This document shows positions 37,501-45,358 of a stretch of 64,000 nt of DNA, piece after piece. The DNA comes from Saxidomus purpurata (taxonomy: Eukaryota > Mollusca > Bivalvia > Venerida > Veneridae). Location: contig JAFMSR010000003.1 of NCBI GenBank assembly GCA_022818135.1, positions 33,228,526 through 33,292,525 of the forward strand, written 5' to 3'. Position 1 is the first letter of the stretch; each line of letters opens with the position of its first letter. The position numbers were made by a program, and so were the translations under genes. Below the pieces are notes generated by a model, which saw only the letters and a list, made by a program, of their open reading frames with translations, was not told the origin of the DNA and ran no database searches.

Positions 37501-39539
37501 AAAAGTCAAACAGTATCTTCTTTTTTTTCAGATGACATTTTTTGTATTTCACAATATGAAAATCTGACCAGGTATAACTGCTTTAATTTTAATTCATATG
37601 ACATTTTTGTGCCATTCAATGATTCATCACAATGAATCATTAAAAAAAGTGTATTTTTCTGACATGATAAATTCAATTTTCCTTACTCTGTGTTACTTTA
37701 GACAAAAGGAAATTTTCAGAGATTATGCTTTTCTTTTTTATTGCATGCTCTTGCTGATTATATAAGGAAGTATCTCTACTGTAAACAACATTTTTTAAAA
37801 ATAAATCAAAGTCCCATAATTCTATACTGGAACAATCTTGTTCATAACCAAATTTATCAACATTTCCGATTGTGAAACCAGCTATCAAAATTAATAGAAA
37901 GCGCAAATACATGTACCTATATAGCGTTGTTTTTATTTTTTTTATCATAACTTACTTTATACTATGGCATATCTTTTGACATTTTACATACATTGTAGAT
38001 CATAAAGATTTCACTCAGGGCTACAACCCTTGAGACAGGAGGGTCAATGTGAACCAGAATGCCAGATTTGCATCAGAACATGAGTGCAGAGCACAAGTAT
38101 GATCTGGCCGCCTGCTTCAGGATCACATTTTTATGATAATAACGCTTTCATTATATACATTTGGATGCCTGTCTGCATGAATAAACTGAATTATTTAAAG
38201 TGATATTACCGTTCAAAGTGACCATCAAAATTTTAAAGAAAACATTTATCAATGATTTATACACCTAGAATAATAAACATTGTCATAGTTATAACCCAAA
38301 AATAATGATCTGTAGAACAGGTTCATTAACATTAAATATAAAGGAAATCTGTATAAATCTTTTTTGACTATCCTAGTCAAAAATAAAAAATCAACCTTTT
38401 CCGTTATGTATATCTTAGTTTATATCTGTCAATAACAGAAATAACTTGGTAAAACTTATTTCTTATACATGACTGTATGTTTTTAAATCATCCACTGTGT
38501 TTTCAGCATCACTCTTACCTATAACCCAATGTGGTCATTTGAAGGGTAATACAACTTTAAAGGACATTTTACACATAAAATAGAAGACTAACTTTATTTA
38601 GCGCATAATAGGCGTTGTATGCGACATTATCATAAATGTCAGTAAAGTAGTAGGCAACATTATTAACGTCACATGTGTATACAATGTAATTTTTAAAGAA
38701 TATAGGCTGGTATGTTATAAGTATTTAAGCTCTATCCAATGAACTATTTCCATGATATATCATACAGAAATGGTTGTTTATTCATAAACAAACTCTAATA
38801 AAGTGTGCCAATATCTTCAACTGTAACTATTTGAAACATTACCTGGCCGTTCATACATGCGCTCTCCAATCTGCGATCCTTTCACTGATTCTGCTGTTGT
38901 TCCACCCGCAACCTCACTAAAACTGAACTTTGAATTATATTTCAACCATACATAACGCCGTCCACTCTGATCAGTGGAAACATCAAAATCATTTTTAGTC
39001 ATCAAACGCAAGAAATCTTTACCACGATTACAAATGTACATGCAAATGTCAAAGAAAACTTTGTTTTGCAGCGTCTCTGGTTGATCTAGATTCATTGCAT
39101 CACTCAAGTAGATTTGTCGCAGTTCGTTAGTCTCGAAAGTGAAAGTTCGTTGTCTAGAATGCTTTTTCATAACGGTGTTTTTTACACAGGTGTCTTTGAC
39201 ATGAGTCTCGTCAATAACATTGTTGCAGTCTGTAAAATCGTTGCCTACAGTTATATCAACATGTACAGCTTTCTTGAAGTAACCGTTAAGGTCTGCTCGG
39301 AGTCTTTGCAAGCTGGCGACAGTAGTGGCACCATCCTCGTCAGTCTTGTTTCTAAGTTGCAGGTAGAATTCTTTCAGGAAAACACCCAGCTCAGAAGGAC
39401 TAAGAGATATCACGTACTGTAAATCTTTCTCCTTCTGCCTGGCAAAATCTCCCAGAGCGATGACAGCTCGCCGTACACCTTCGTCCAAGTTTTCCGACGT
39501 GTTTTCCGGCTCTCTGTCAACCGGATTCTGAGACGACAT
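12535..39539 (-). CDS. DUF3504 (Crypton-type tyrosine recombinase relic) protein, seven coding exons
   Basis: This is a spliced gene of 837 residues. Exons: 39539-38843, 33486-33304, 30376-30070, 29103-28966, 22636-22536, 16638-16522, 13505-12535. All introns are GT-AG, phases 1,1,2,2,1,1 match at every junction, and the total of 2514 nt divides by three. Residues ~45-345 match the DUF3504/QRICH1-ZMYM-KIAA1958 domain. A SAM-like helical part (LKEFYLQLR, SLQRLRADLNGYFKK) is followed by 'KVFFDICMYICNRGKDFLR', 'CPVLSYTQYVIHLHP', 'WYDNQSIGNSTLNKLMNRI' and 'AGLPDSYAINAIKSS'. Putative recombinase positions are R172, K200, N302/K305 (normally H/R), H332 and Y341. DUF3504 derives from Crypton transposons. 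The altered HxxR suggests a non-catalytic, probably nuclear, DNA- or chromatin-associated role (inference). The C-terminus has Q9 (527-535), Q7 (737-743), Ser/Pro-rich segments and a helical stretch at 477-511. The ortholog is not assigned. Confidence 0.85.
13625..13810 (+). repeat. Truncated family G element (intron 6)
   Basis: The start AGAAGAGGGCCAAGATGGCC followed by CACTCACCTGGCTACCATTGG matches the 5' end of family G copies such as 9622. The sequence loses similarity after about 180 bp and no 3' hairpin is seen. Confidence 0.55.
15112..16047 (+). repeat. Family S element carrying a truncated family G insertion (intron 6)
   Basis: It starts ACAAGAGCTGTCAGTAGGAC (hairpin), then GCGTGCTCATCTTTTTT. 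It ends TTCGAAAAGTCAAGCTAA. A family G 5' end (ACAAGAGGGCCAAGATGGCC) begins at about 15164 and runs to about 15375, after which family S core units resume. A run of 20 A followed by a G/T-rich stretch (15636-15720) interrupts one core unit and looks like sequencing noise. Confidence 0.7.
16105..16310 (-). mobile_element. SINE-like element, family B (intron 6)
   Basis: On the minus strand it shares 'AGAAACTGCCAACTTTGTCA', 'GATCCCTGTCCTTCAT'-type and 'GGTTAGGTAAAC'-type segments (as complements) with the copy at 11283. It ends near the tail ATTATTGTATGAG. The head is degenerate. Confidence 0.5.
16522..16638 (-). CDS. Exon 6 of the DUF3504 gene
   Basis: 117 nt between TTAACAG|GG and TCATCAG|GTATAG. 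It encodes TILEAKLKCLDIVHSLEVRD followed by IKSFINWMKTFEVKH, a compact amphipathic helical segment unlike its disordered neighbours. It may be a dimerisation or docking helix (inference). Only one frame is open and it matches the flanking phases. Confidence 0.7.
17518..18972 (+). repeat. Family C element (ACCCCC ends) with nine 146-bp units, 5'-truncated (intron 5)
   Basis: The tandem core has units of ~146 bp. The marker CAAC(C/T)AGTAG or a one-base variant occurs at 17700, 17845, 17991, 18137, 18284, 18430, 18563, 18709 and 18854. One unit is 13 bp short. The core ends in ACCGCCCGCCCGACCGACC, then a terminal hairpin ATACCCCCC...GGGGGTAT at 18949-18970. The 5' hairpin seen in the copy at 20077 is missing. 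Minus-strand frames of up to 79 residues arise because the unit lacks stops; they are not genes. Confidence 0.8.
20077..21289 (+). repeat. Family C element, full-length ends, error-rich core (intron 5)
   Basis: It begins AACTAGAGCTATCACTAAAT then GTGAT (hairpin ATCAC/GTGAT) and ATACCCCC. It ends with ACCGCCCGACCGACCGCCC and the hairpin ATACCCCCC...GGGGGTAT. The core is the same 146-bp unit as 17518-18972 but with many 1-3 base deletions and poly-G insertions (20301-20332, 21047-21053). Confidence 0.8.
21557..22096 (+). repeat. Diverged family G element (intron 5)
   Basis: It starts ATAAGAGGGCAAAGATGGCC, then TTCACATGAGTACCACTG. It ends TGCTCAGGTGAGCTAA. The core has degenerate units with 'GACC(C)A(T)GTGACC' and 'TTTTTGACCCCATG' phrases. 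The hairpins are decayed, suggesting an older copy. Confidence 0.6.
22536..22636 (-). CDS. Exon 5 of the DUF3504 gene
   Basis: 101 nt between TTCTTTCAG|G and GACAG|GTATGT. It encodes DAGQNGGQEIASHTNCSAPN and an acidic/basic end. It is supported by phase agreement with exons 4 and 6 (phase 2 in, phase 1 out) and by both consensus splice sites. Confidence 0.7.
23905..24250 (+). repeat. 5'-truncated family G element (intron 4)
   Basis: It begins inside the core (GGGTGGGGTCAATTTTGACC) and ends with a CTGATGGACAGACAATG stretch and the hairpin region CACCCTGGCACATTGTGCCA, then AGTGAGCTTA. Confidence 0.6.
24251..27009. other. Intron 4 stretch without recognised features
   Basis: It contains a short AAAC repeat near 25380 and A/T-rich frames. 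The longest frame (25374-25745, plus strand, 123 residues) starts in the AAAC repeat and has no domain. A perfect TGACGTCA occurs at 26757-26764. Confidence 0.5.
27010..27514 (+). repeat. 5'-truncated family G element, GGTCCACT core type (intron 4)
   Basis: The core phrases match the copies at 9622 and 30609 ('AATCTTGGTAGAGGTCCACT', 'TCTAAGCTCTA', 'CATCAACATTGGCCAAGTGG'). The 3' end GCCAGGTGAGCTAATAAG has lost most of the GGAC stretch. Confidence 0.6.
27734..28589. mobile_element. MITE-like element with AGTTGACTCTC terminal inverted repeats (intron 4)
   Basis: The left end AGTTGACTCTCGTTATCTCG and right end GATACTGAGAGTCAACT are inverted copies. Internal repeats of the type TTCGAGGTAAGCGAG and GTTTGAGGTAAGAGG lie near both ends. 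No transposase frame remains. The CAGTTGACTCTCGTTAT-CGAA style resembles pogo/Tigger-type DNA transposon termini, so I infer a non-autonomous derivative. A TA target duplication is not clear at the boundaries. Confidence 0.65.
28966..29103 (-). CDS. Exon 4 of the DUF3504 gene
   Basis: 138 nt between TGTCATCAG|A and ATACAG|GTATTT. It encodes a polar, probably disordered linker (ASSWDSGSPHMFMGKTPERL ... YQSKYR). Phase 2 at both ends fits exons 3 and 5. No domain is recognised. Confidence 0.75.
29735..29975 (-). mobile_element. SINE-like element, family B (intron 3)
   Basis: On the minus strand it ends in a (CAA)n tail (TTGTTGTTGTTGT on plus at ~29739-29751) and contains 'AGGATAGGAGTCTAGTACTG', as in the copy at 11283. 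The head is degenerate tRNA-like sequence with GAGTTCAGGCC as a B-box remnant. Confidence 0.55.
30070..30376 (-). CDS. Exon 3 of the DUF3504 gene
   Basis: 307 nt. The acceptor is TGCACAG|GT and the donor CACCAG|GTACGC. It completes the recombinase-like core: LPDSYAINAIKSS stands where HSIRAT-like sequence is expected, then FRRILHMKQTHHDMHYV with putative H332 and Y341. A basic, Ser/Arg/His-rich linker follows (RKRHSEGSLS, RPRHSEPQL). Confidence 0.85.
30609..31314 (+). repeat. Family G element, GGTCCACT core type (intron 2)
   Basis: The start GCAAGAGGGCCTTCATGGCC then CGCTCACCTGAATACC keeps a GGGCC/GGCCC hairpin with a different loop. The core is like 9622-10721. The end has GGACGGACGGACGACG and CTCACTCTGGCACTTTGTGC, and the final GGTGAGCTAA is lost. 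Confidence 0.7.
31520..31720. other. Poly-G/T/A low-complexity stretch (intron 2)
   Basis: Several runs of 8-18 G lie next to long T or A runs. Frames through it encode only Gly/Pro/Lys runs. It may be a genuine G-quadruplex-prone tract, but the texture also fits sequencing error. Not a gene. Confidence 0.6.
31721..33303. other. Intron 2 stretch without recognised features
   Basis: A/T-rich. A plus-strand segment near 31860 begins ACAACAAGAG, like the dispersed elements, but no family could be assigned. No exon with matching phase was found. Confidence 0.45.
33304..33486 (-). CDS. Exon 2 of the DUF3504 gene
   Basis: 183 nt. The acceptor is a T-rich tract ending CTTTCAG|GT and the donor is CGGCAG|GTGAGT. 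It encodes residues 233-294, including CPVLSYTQYV and the conserved WYDNQSIGNSTLNKLM box. In the family this links the two halves of the recombinase core. Confidence 0.85.
33690..34030 (+). repeat. Old degenerate dispersed-element core (intron 1)
   Basis: Phrases such as 'CATGACCTAGTTTTACAC', 'ATGTGACCAATTTTTAAAC' and 'TGTGACCCAGTTTCACACC' recur at irregular spacing. They resemble the core of the diverged element at 21557-22096. No ends are preserved. Confidence 0.4.
34819..35018 (+). repeat. 25-bp minisatellite, eight copies (intron 1)
   Basis: Eight consecutive 25-bp units, GTGTCACCAGAGCTTTTCAG plus AGAAA, with a few substitutions (GTGACAAG, GCCACCAA variants). Because 25 is not a multiple of 3 and no frame has a stop, it produces a repetitive 89-residue open frame that cycles through all three frames of the unit. 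I do not regard it as coding. Confidence 0.9.
35301..35405 (+). repeat. Short imperfect tandem repeat (intron 1)
   Basis: Three copies of CTGGGTATG(A/T)G at 35301, 35351 and 35394, with TTAATTCTAGTTTGAT or a one-base variant between them. Units are ~43-50 bp. Confidence 0.6.
35410..38842. other. Intron 1 stretch without recognised features
   Basis: A/T-rich sequence. No exon compatible with the phase-1 junction between exons 1 and 2 was found, and frames are short. Confidence 0.45.
38843..39539 (-). CDS. Exon 1 of the DUF3504 gene (start codon exon)
   Basis: It encodes residues 1-232 plus one base. The ATG at 39539 (context AAAACCATGT, A at -3) is the first ATG in the frame. The open frame extends upstream to 39617 only with non-ATG codons. 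It holds the N-terminal helical half of the domain and the first conserved box, with R172 in CNRGKDF. The exon ends CGGCCAG|GTAATG. Confidence 0.85.
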
Positions 39540-39608
39540 GGTTTTCTCAGACCTAATTTTCACGCACCTGAAAGCTTTCTGTTTGACATGTTGTTGCAGT
39601 ATTAGCTG

Positions 39609-39616
39609 TGACGTCA
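39609..39616. promoter_or_regulatory. Perfect CRE palindrome upstream of the DUF3504 gene
   Basis: TGACGTCA, ~70 bp upstream of the start codon at 39539. This is the full consensus for CREB/ATF bZIP dimers. Promoter-proximal placement makes a functional site plausible. Confidence 0.45.
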
Positions 39617-39875
39617 CTCAGACCTTGTGACAGTAATCGGGTCATGGGGGTGTCAGGTTATTTTCATATTGCGATTAGCCCATTTTTTTAGTGTTCTGGC
39701 ACAAAAATTGATTTTTTGGATTGGTTTTATTTATATAAAATGTGGTAAGAAAAATAAACGCAACCAAGACATATGTTCGAAAACAACTATTATTCAAAAA
39801 ATATAACTGAAAATTTCCGCCATTCAAATACCCGTTTCGAAGTGGTATAATCTATGTATACAAAGACCGGGAGGG

Positions 39876-39883
39876 TGACGTCA
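39876..39883. promoter_or_regulatory. Second CRE palindrome upstream of the DUF3504 gene
   Basis: TGACGTCA ~340 bp upstream of the ATG, in GGGTGACGTCATCG. Together with 39609 it makes two perfect sites within 275 bp. Confidence 0.4.
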
Positions 39884-40508
39884 TCGTAAAAGTTACTAAT
39901 ATCGAGATTGTCGTTGTCATCTCTTTAACATACCGATGCACTTCACTTATATGCGCCGGATTTTAAATTGAATATGCAAATAAAACAAAAAATCCTTTAT
40001 TTCAATGAAAATTCAAGAAAAAGCAACAAAGTGTATAAAGAGTGACTCTTTGGATTAATTAATGCAGGGATCGTATATACAATATACTAATTATAATAAA
40101 TCCTGATTAATGGTAGAACGTCTACTATCCTGATGTATAACTGGCTTGTTCGGTAAAACAGGTGGCTATAAACTAACAAATAATGTAACTCGGATTACTA
40201 CTGGGTGTCTAACAGAGACCAAATCCGGCCTACATAATAGTGCTAGTGGCACATATTACGGTCAATTCCAGCCCAAGATGCTTCGTGACTGTGGGTGTAA
40301 CCGCTAAAATTGGCTCGATCTGGAATATCTGGTACTAGCTTCCTAATTTTAAATGCCGCTATTTTTATGATTTGTCTTTTTTATCAGTGCGGTTCCTGTC
40401 ATGTAGGTTAAAGTTCTTAGCTAACATGTCGTACCAATACATACACTGAACTTGGATGGCACATCGATCTCACAAACAAACAATTAATTAAACAGTTCTT
40501 TAGCTAAA

Positions 40509-40736
40509 TCATAGGCTGGCGTTCTTCGACTTCGGTCGGTCATTCTGAATGCGTGGACTATAAGGCACTTCAACGATGCCGCTAGTAATAAAGTGTTCTC
40601 GAACACCATGGTAATCCTGGCTAAGAAACGCCGATGCAGTGACTCCACATCTAGATCTTCTCATTAGCATGTGGATTACACAGTTTTCGGTGCGACCCGT
40701 GTAACCATGGTAACGGTTCGTGAAAAAAACGTGCAT
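40509..40736 (-). other. Candidate short coding segment, 75 codons, unassigned
   Basis: An open minus-strand frame whose local base composition is clearly richer in G/C than its surroundings and whose residues are varied, not low-complexity (YHGYTGRTENCVIHML ... SGIVEVPYSPRIQNDRPKSK). It ends at a stop. The start ATG falls inside an inverted repeat (40723-40810). I recognise no domain and no partner exon. It could be a small gene, a last exon or chance. Confidence 0.2.
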
Positions 40737-40810
40737 ATTTCCTCTGGACCTGTTCCAGGGTGTGAATCAAGAGACAACCTTTACGTCTCTCCTGGTATGC
40801 ACGTTTTTTT
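40723..40810. repeat. 15-bp inverted repeat, 58-bp loop
   Basis: AAAAAAACGTGCATA at 40723-40737 is perfectly complementary to TATGCACGTTTTTTT at 40796-40810. The loop contains GAGACAACCTTTACGTCTC, a smaller stem. It may be the ends of a tiny foldback element or a structured transcript. Confidence 0.6.
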
Positions 40811-40955
40811 TGTTAGGTGAGTCTACTGAGATGAACTTAGCCAAGGTTCCTTCTGGGGTGTGGGGGCGGTGTTACATAGTTCCATGTGACTCTGCTGAAG
40901 GCGACCTTTAATACCTTGCTATATGTCACCGACCTAGGAAAATGTCCCATTCAAC

Positions 40956-42539
40956 TATGGAACGCCAAATCTACATATACTCAAATATTTGAAGATGTCT
41001 TTAAATATTTGGAGAGCTCTTCAAATAATATTAGAGGTCTCAATTTCAATTAGAGATATCTCCAAATAATTATAGCGCGCAAAAATTGTAATAGAGAGGT
41101 CTTTAAATAATTGGAGAGCTCTCTTATTCAATTATTGATATCAAAAATTGATTTAAAGCGCGCAATAAATGAATTGAAGACCTCTCCAATTCAATTGAAG
41201 ATATCAAAAATTAAGGTGTATTTCAGCTGTTTTTAAGAGCTCTGTAATTGAATTGAAGACGTCTCTAATTGATTCGAAGACCTCTGTAATTGTTTTATAA
41301 CGCGCTACAAATTAATTTATAGAGGTATTGGATTCAATTAGAGACCTCTCTAAATCTATTTGAGCGCGGTGAAATTCAATTTTAGATATCTTGAAATCGA
41401 TGTTAATACATGCCAAATCTACATATACTAAAGTATTTAAAGAGGTCTTTAAATATTTGGAGAGCTCTGAAAAATATTTGGAGAGGTCTACAAATTAATT
41501 AAAGACATCAAAAATTCGCTTGTAGCGCGGTTTAAATCCATCGATTTAGAGACATCTATAATTCAATTGAAGAGGTCTCCAATTGAATTAGAGACCTCTA
41601 TAATTGTTTTACAGCACGCAAGAAATGAATTAATGATATCAAAAATTGATTTGTAGAGGGCTCTTATTCATTTGTACCGCGCTTCAATATAATCCATGTA
41701 CAACCTTGAAATAGAGAGCTCTCAAATAAAACAATTGAAGCGCGGTACAATTCAATTATAGACCTCTCAAAATCAATTTTTGATATCATTAATTCATTTC
41801 TTGCGCGCTATAAAACAATTATAGAGGTCTACAATTTAAATGGAGACCTCTTCAATTGAATTATAGATGTCTCTAAATTAATGGATTTAAACCGCGCTAC
41901 AAACGAATTTTTGATATCAAAAATTGATTTATAGACCTCTCCAAATATTTTACAGAGCTCACCAAATAAGTAATAGTAATAAGATATTTTATTATAGTGA
42001 CAGTGCATTAGTACATACAAAATTATTTACAATATACGCATTATAAGCACCCGACCCAAACGGGTCTATAAGTCACCTACAATATTACAAGTATTAATAT
42101 AACATGATCGACTATACACACAGAACAAAACTGTTCTTTTCAATATACACCTTTGGCAGAAATATGTACATTTAACAAGTAAACTGACGATTACAATCAA
42201 TAACTGTAAAAGACCTCTTCAAATAATTGAGTATATGTAAATTTGGTATGAATTCAAGACATCTAAAATTGAATTTCACCGCGCTCAAATTGATTTAGAG
42301 AGGTCTCTAATTGAATTCAAGACCTCTATAAATTAATTTGTAGCGCGCTATAAAACAATTACAGAGGTCTTCAAAATACACCTTAATTTTTTATATCTTC
42401 AATTGAATTGGAGAGGTCTTCAATTCATTTATTGCGCGCTTTAAATCAATTTTTGATATCAATAATTGAATTAGAGAGCTCTCCAATTATTTAAAGACCT
42501 CTTCAAATATTTGAGTATATGTAGATTTGGCGTTCCATA
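40956..42539. mobile_element. 1584-bp foldback element built of 8-bp words phased at 21 bp
   Basis: The ends are inverted copies (TATGGAACGCCAAATCTACA / TGTAGATTTGGCGTTCCATA) flanked by TTCAAC direct repeats (40950-40955 and 42540-42545). Long arms (~40956-41430 and ~42215-42539) enclose a second palindrome (~41450-41975) and a ~240-bp single-copy segment. Almost all of it is a string of palindrome-like 8-mers: AGAGCTCT, AGAGGTCT/AGACCTCT, TGATATCA, AGATATCT, AGCGCGCA/TGCGCGCT, ACCGCGCT/AGCGCGGT, AGATGTCT/AGACATCT. They are separated by ~13-bp AT-rich spacers, usually giving exactly 21 bp start to start. No protein is encoded. The plan recalls Drosophila foldback elements, whose arms are short tandem repeats. 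Confidence 0.8.
41450..41975. repeat. Inner imperfect palindrome of the foldback element
   Basis: The left arm from GGAGAGCTCTGAAAAATATT to ACCGCGCTTCAA, and the reverse complement of the right arm ending TTTACAGAGCTCACC, align nearly end to end with the same order of words. The centre is near 41705 (ATCCATGTACAACC). Arms are ~260 bp. Confidence 0.75.
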
Positions 42540-42545
42540 TTCAAC

Positions 42546-45358
42546 AAAGGAGGTATTACAGCTAGATAAATTCTCCCTTGTGGCCTATGTATTTAACTGC
42601 TTTTGTATGTAAATACAGATGTTCTCCTATCAGTGTGAACACAGACAGTCTGCATGTCAAACGTAGTCACTTTTCTCTGAAAACTGGTGGCAGTGGTTTG
42701 CACCGCTCCATGAAGCTTGTGTTGGGAGTCAAGATAAGGACCACTATATTACCCGTTCTAGTGCTTATATATAGGAACGTTTAGCATCTATTGAACTGGA
42801 ACTGGGTAAATTTAAGCTTGGGTATTCTCTAAAGATGATTCATTTGTACGAGAAGGTGGTCGATTCCATGGATAGGTTTTTGAAAACGGAACCATGAAGA
42901 CAAGGATTTTGTCATATCAAGCTGTTTACACCTGAAAAGAACACTAACAGAACCTATCTGTAATGTGGATTCATGTTGCAAAAAAAAAAACAATCACCAT
43001 AACAAAGACAAAGCATCCACAGTTCAATCTCAGGCCCACGAGGTCAACAAGCATATTGTAACAGGCAGGGGAAATAGCCACCTATTACGTATGAGATAAG
43101 TTTTAGTGTAAGGGTAAGTAACCATTGCGGGTAGTTTGCTGTATTTTATACAACAGTAACATCCCTTCGTACTAGTAAGTTCTGCGGAATGGAAACAGAT
43201 AAGGCAGATCGTCGTTATCTTTTCAATCTATCAATTTTAATACATCATGTTCTGACATATTTGACATACTTAGTGCCTTTTATCTAGGGGCCATTTTAAA
43301 ACAATTTCACGTCGGCATACTTCTTAAAAAATTAGCTAAGATTTTTACTTCCGGCTTCAGAATGTTCCATAAAGGACTGTAAAGATAAAGTCTTGTTCTT
43401 TACGCAGAACTTACATGTTGTGTTGTAGGAGTTTAACGCCCGTTTGGGTCATTTTAACAGACAGGCAATTTATGAAACAATATTGTTCCGAGGAAAAACC
43501 AGTATTTAGACAATTCTTTTTGAAAATTAAACTTTATGTATTCACATTAACGGCCGGAGAAATGATTTCAGATGAAAAATGAGCACCGGCTGGCAATTTG
43601 TTATCAATATTGATTTTTTTCAATTAAAGAAAATGGCCAATAAGTCGTGAACATTGTTAACACCAAAGGGAGCTATTGGCAAGATAATTTTTCATGCTTC
43701 CGTAGCCATCTTATTTTTAAGAAATACCGGACAGTACATTAATCACCATTTAAAACGGACATTTTGCAGGGTAGAATCTACAAAACTCAGCACTTTAAAT
43801 CCACATGTATTAAGTTAAAAAAATAGGGACAGAACAAAAATAAAATTGTGTAGATCTACTAGCTCTATTTAGTATAAAACAGTGTTGACCTTTATAATGA
43901 TTTCAAATTTATATCTCCTCATATCGTTTCTTTATTTTTTTTCAAAAAGAAGGTGATTTAAGTGTGCATGACTCTTTCTCGTGTAACGTTGTATCCAGCC
44001 GACCAATGTTAAGATCTAGTCAAATTTTCAGCATAGAATAAGTACACTAATACCATCCAAGTGCACTCATATTAGGTCGTGTCCTATTATTTGACGTAAT
44101 CTCTGATGCACTATCTTACACGTGAACATCACGCTTTATTCTTTTGTCGTATCAGCATCTAAGATATACAAGAAAACACACTATATTAGCTGAGCAAACA
44201 AGAAAGACTTCAGGCGATAGTAAAACTGGACACATTTCTGACAGGCCCAGGCTAGGTAGACCTTTTTAGATGTTTGAATGGGATATGGTTTCAATGACGT
44301 CATCAGACGTTACGTCAGGTCAATGCGTTCTCGTTTATTTGCAGTTATACGTCGAAGAAGTGGTCACACTATAGCTAGTTTTAGGAGAAAAGTTCTCTGA
44401 TTACTTTCTTTCAAATCTGCGAGTTTTAAAATTGACCCCTACCCAATGTCTTTCAAATAATATGGTACTACTGTATTTGAAAGACCTTGCCCTACTGTAT
44501 AAATCATTGATAAAATTCACGTTTTTCTGCGAAACACAAAACACATGAAAACACTGCTGCCACCATATTGACCATATATTAATCTTTAATTTGATATCAA
44601 ATATGCTTATGTGTAACTTAAAATTTTCGTACATCCTGGTTGTCTAAACCCTATGCACACTTTCCTACACGAGAAAGAATCATGCACACTTTCTTTTTGG
44701 ACTGAATATACTATATTAACATGTAATTTAAAATCTTATTTGATAAGGGTCAGTGTCAGTCAGTCCTATCAGATGATGAAACATGAGACAATGTCATGAC
44801 ATGGTTCCTGCCTTGAACCAGCTTTTCTTTCAATTATCCTTATTTTTTAAACGACATGCATGAAAATCCAGTTTCATGAATTATGAGAACAAGTGTCGGA
44901 GCAAAAAATTAAAGTTTCAATTTCAAATGTATCTTTCTTTCAGGGACAGTCTGCATTTGGCAATCTTGGTTGAGAGTCATAGGTGATCATTTGTGCAACT
45001 GAAATTAAGCCCTGACAAATAGCTGTAGAGAAGTTTACTCCAAAGTCCTGTAAGGTGGGCCAGTTTATTTTAGCAAATTTTGTGAAAGATCATTCTTGAA
45101 AATATTTTGCCAAGTGGTTTCATAGGAAATGTCGTTAGAAAAAATGTTTACGACGGAAAGACAAAGTGCCACATTGTGCGCAATGAATTGATAGGGTCAT
45201 CCAACATGCGCAGTTTGAATTTGGATTAATATGTCTAAAACTCCCCAGCGGAAATAACTGTTGTGGATGAAGACACACACAACTGACAAAACATACTGTT
45301 TTAATACACAATGTACTGTTAAAGGATGGTTGATAACCTTGAGGATGCCAGAGGTTAA
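42546..45358. other. Intergenic stretch with degenerate repeats only
   Basis: No gene is recognised. It contains a family B SINE fragment (43413-43510), a decayed family G 3' end (~44950-45195: CCAAGTGGTTTCATAGG, GACGGAAAGACAAAGTGCCA) and a TGACGTCA at 44295-44302. Confidence 0.5.
43413..43510 (-). mobile_element. Fragment of SINE-like family B
   Basis: TTTAACAGACAGGCAATTTA, TGTTCCGAGGAAAAACCAGT and the GTTGTGTTGT tail match the 3' half of the copies at 11283 and 29735, on the same (minus) orientation. The tRNA-like head is missing. Confidence 0.45.

Noticed and set aside
39540..39617. N-terminal extension MTSQLILQQ... of exon 1
   Set aside because: It would need a GTG start; the first ATG with a good context is at 39539, and the upstream part includes the CRE.
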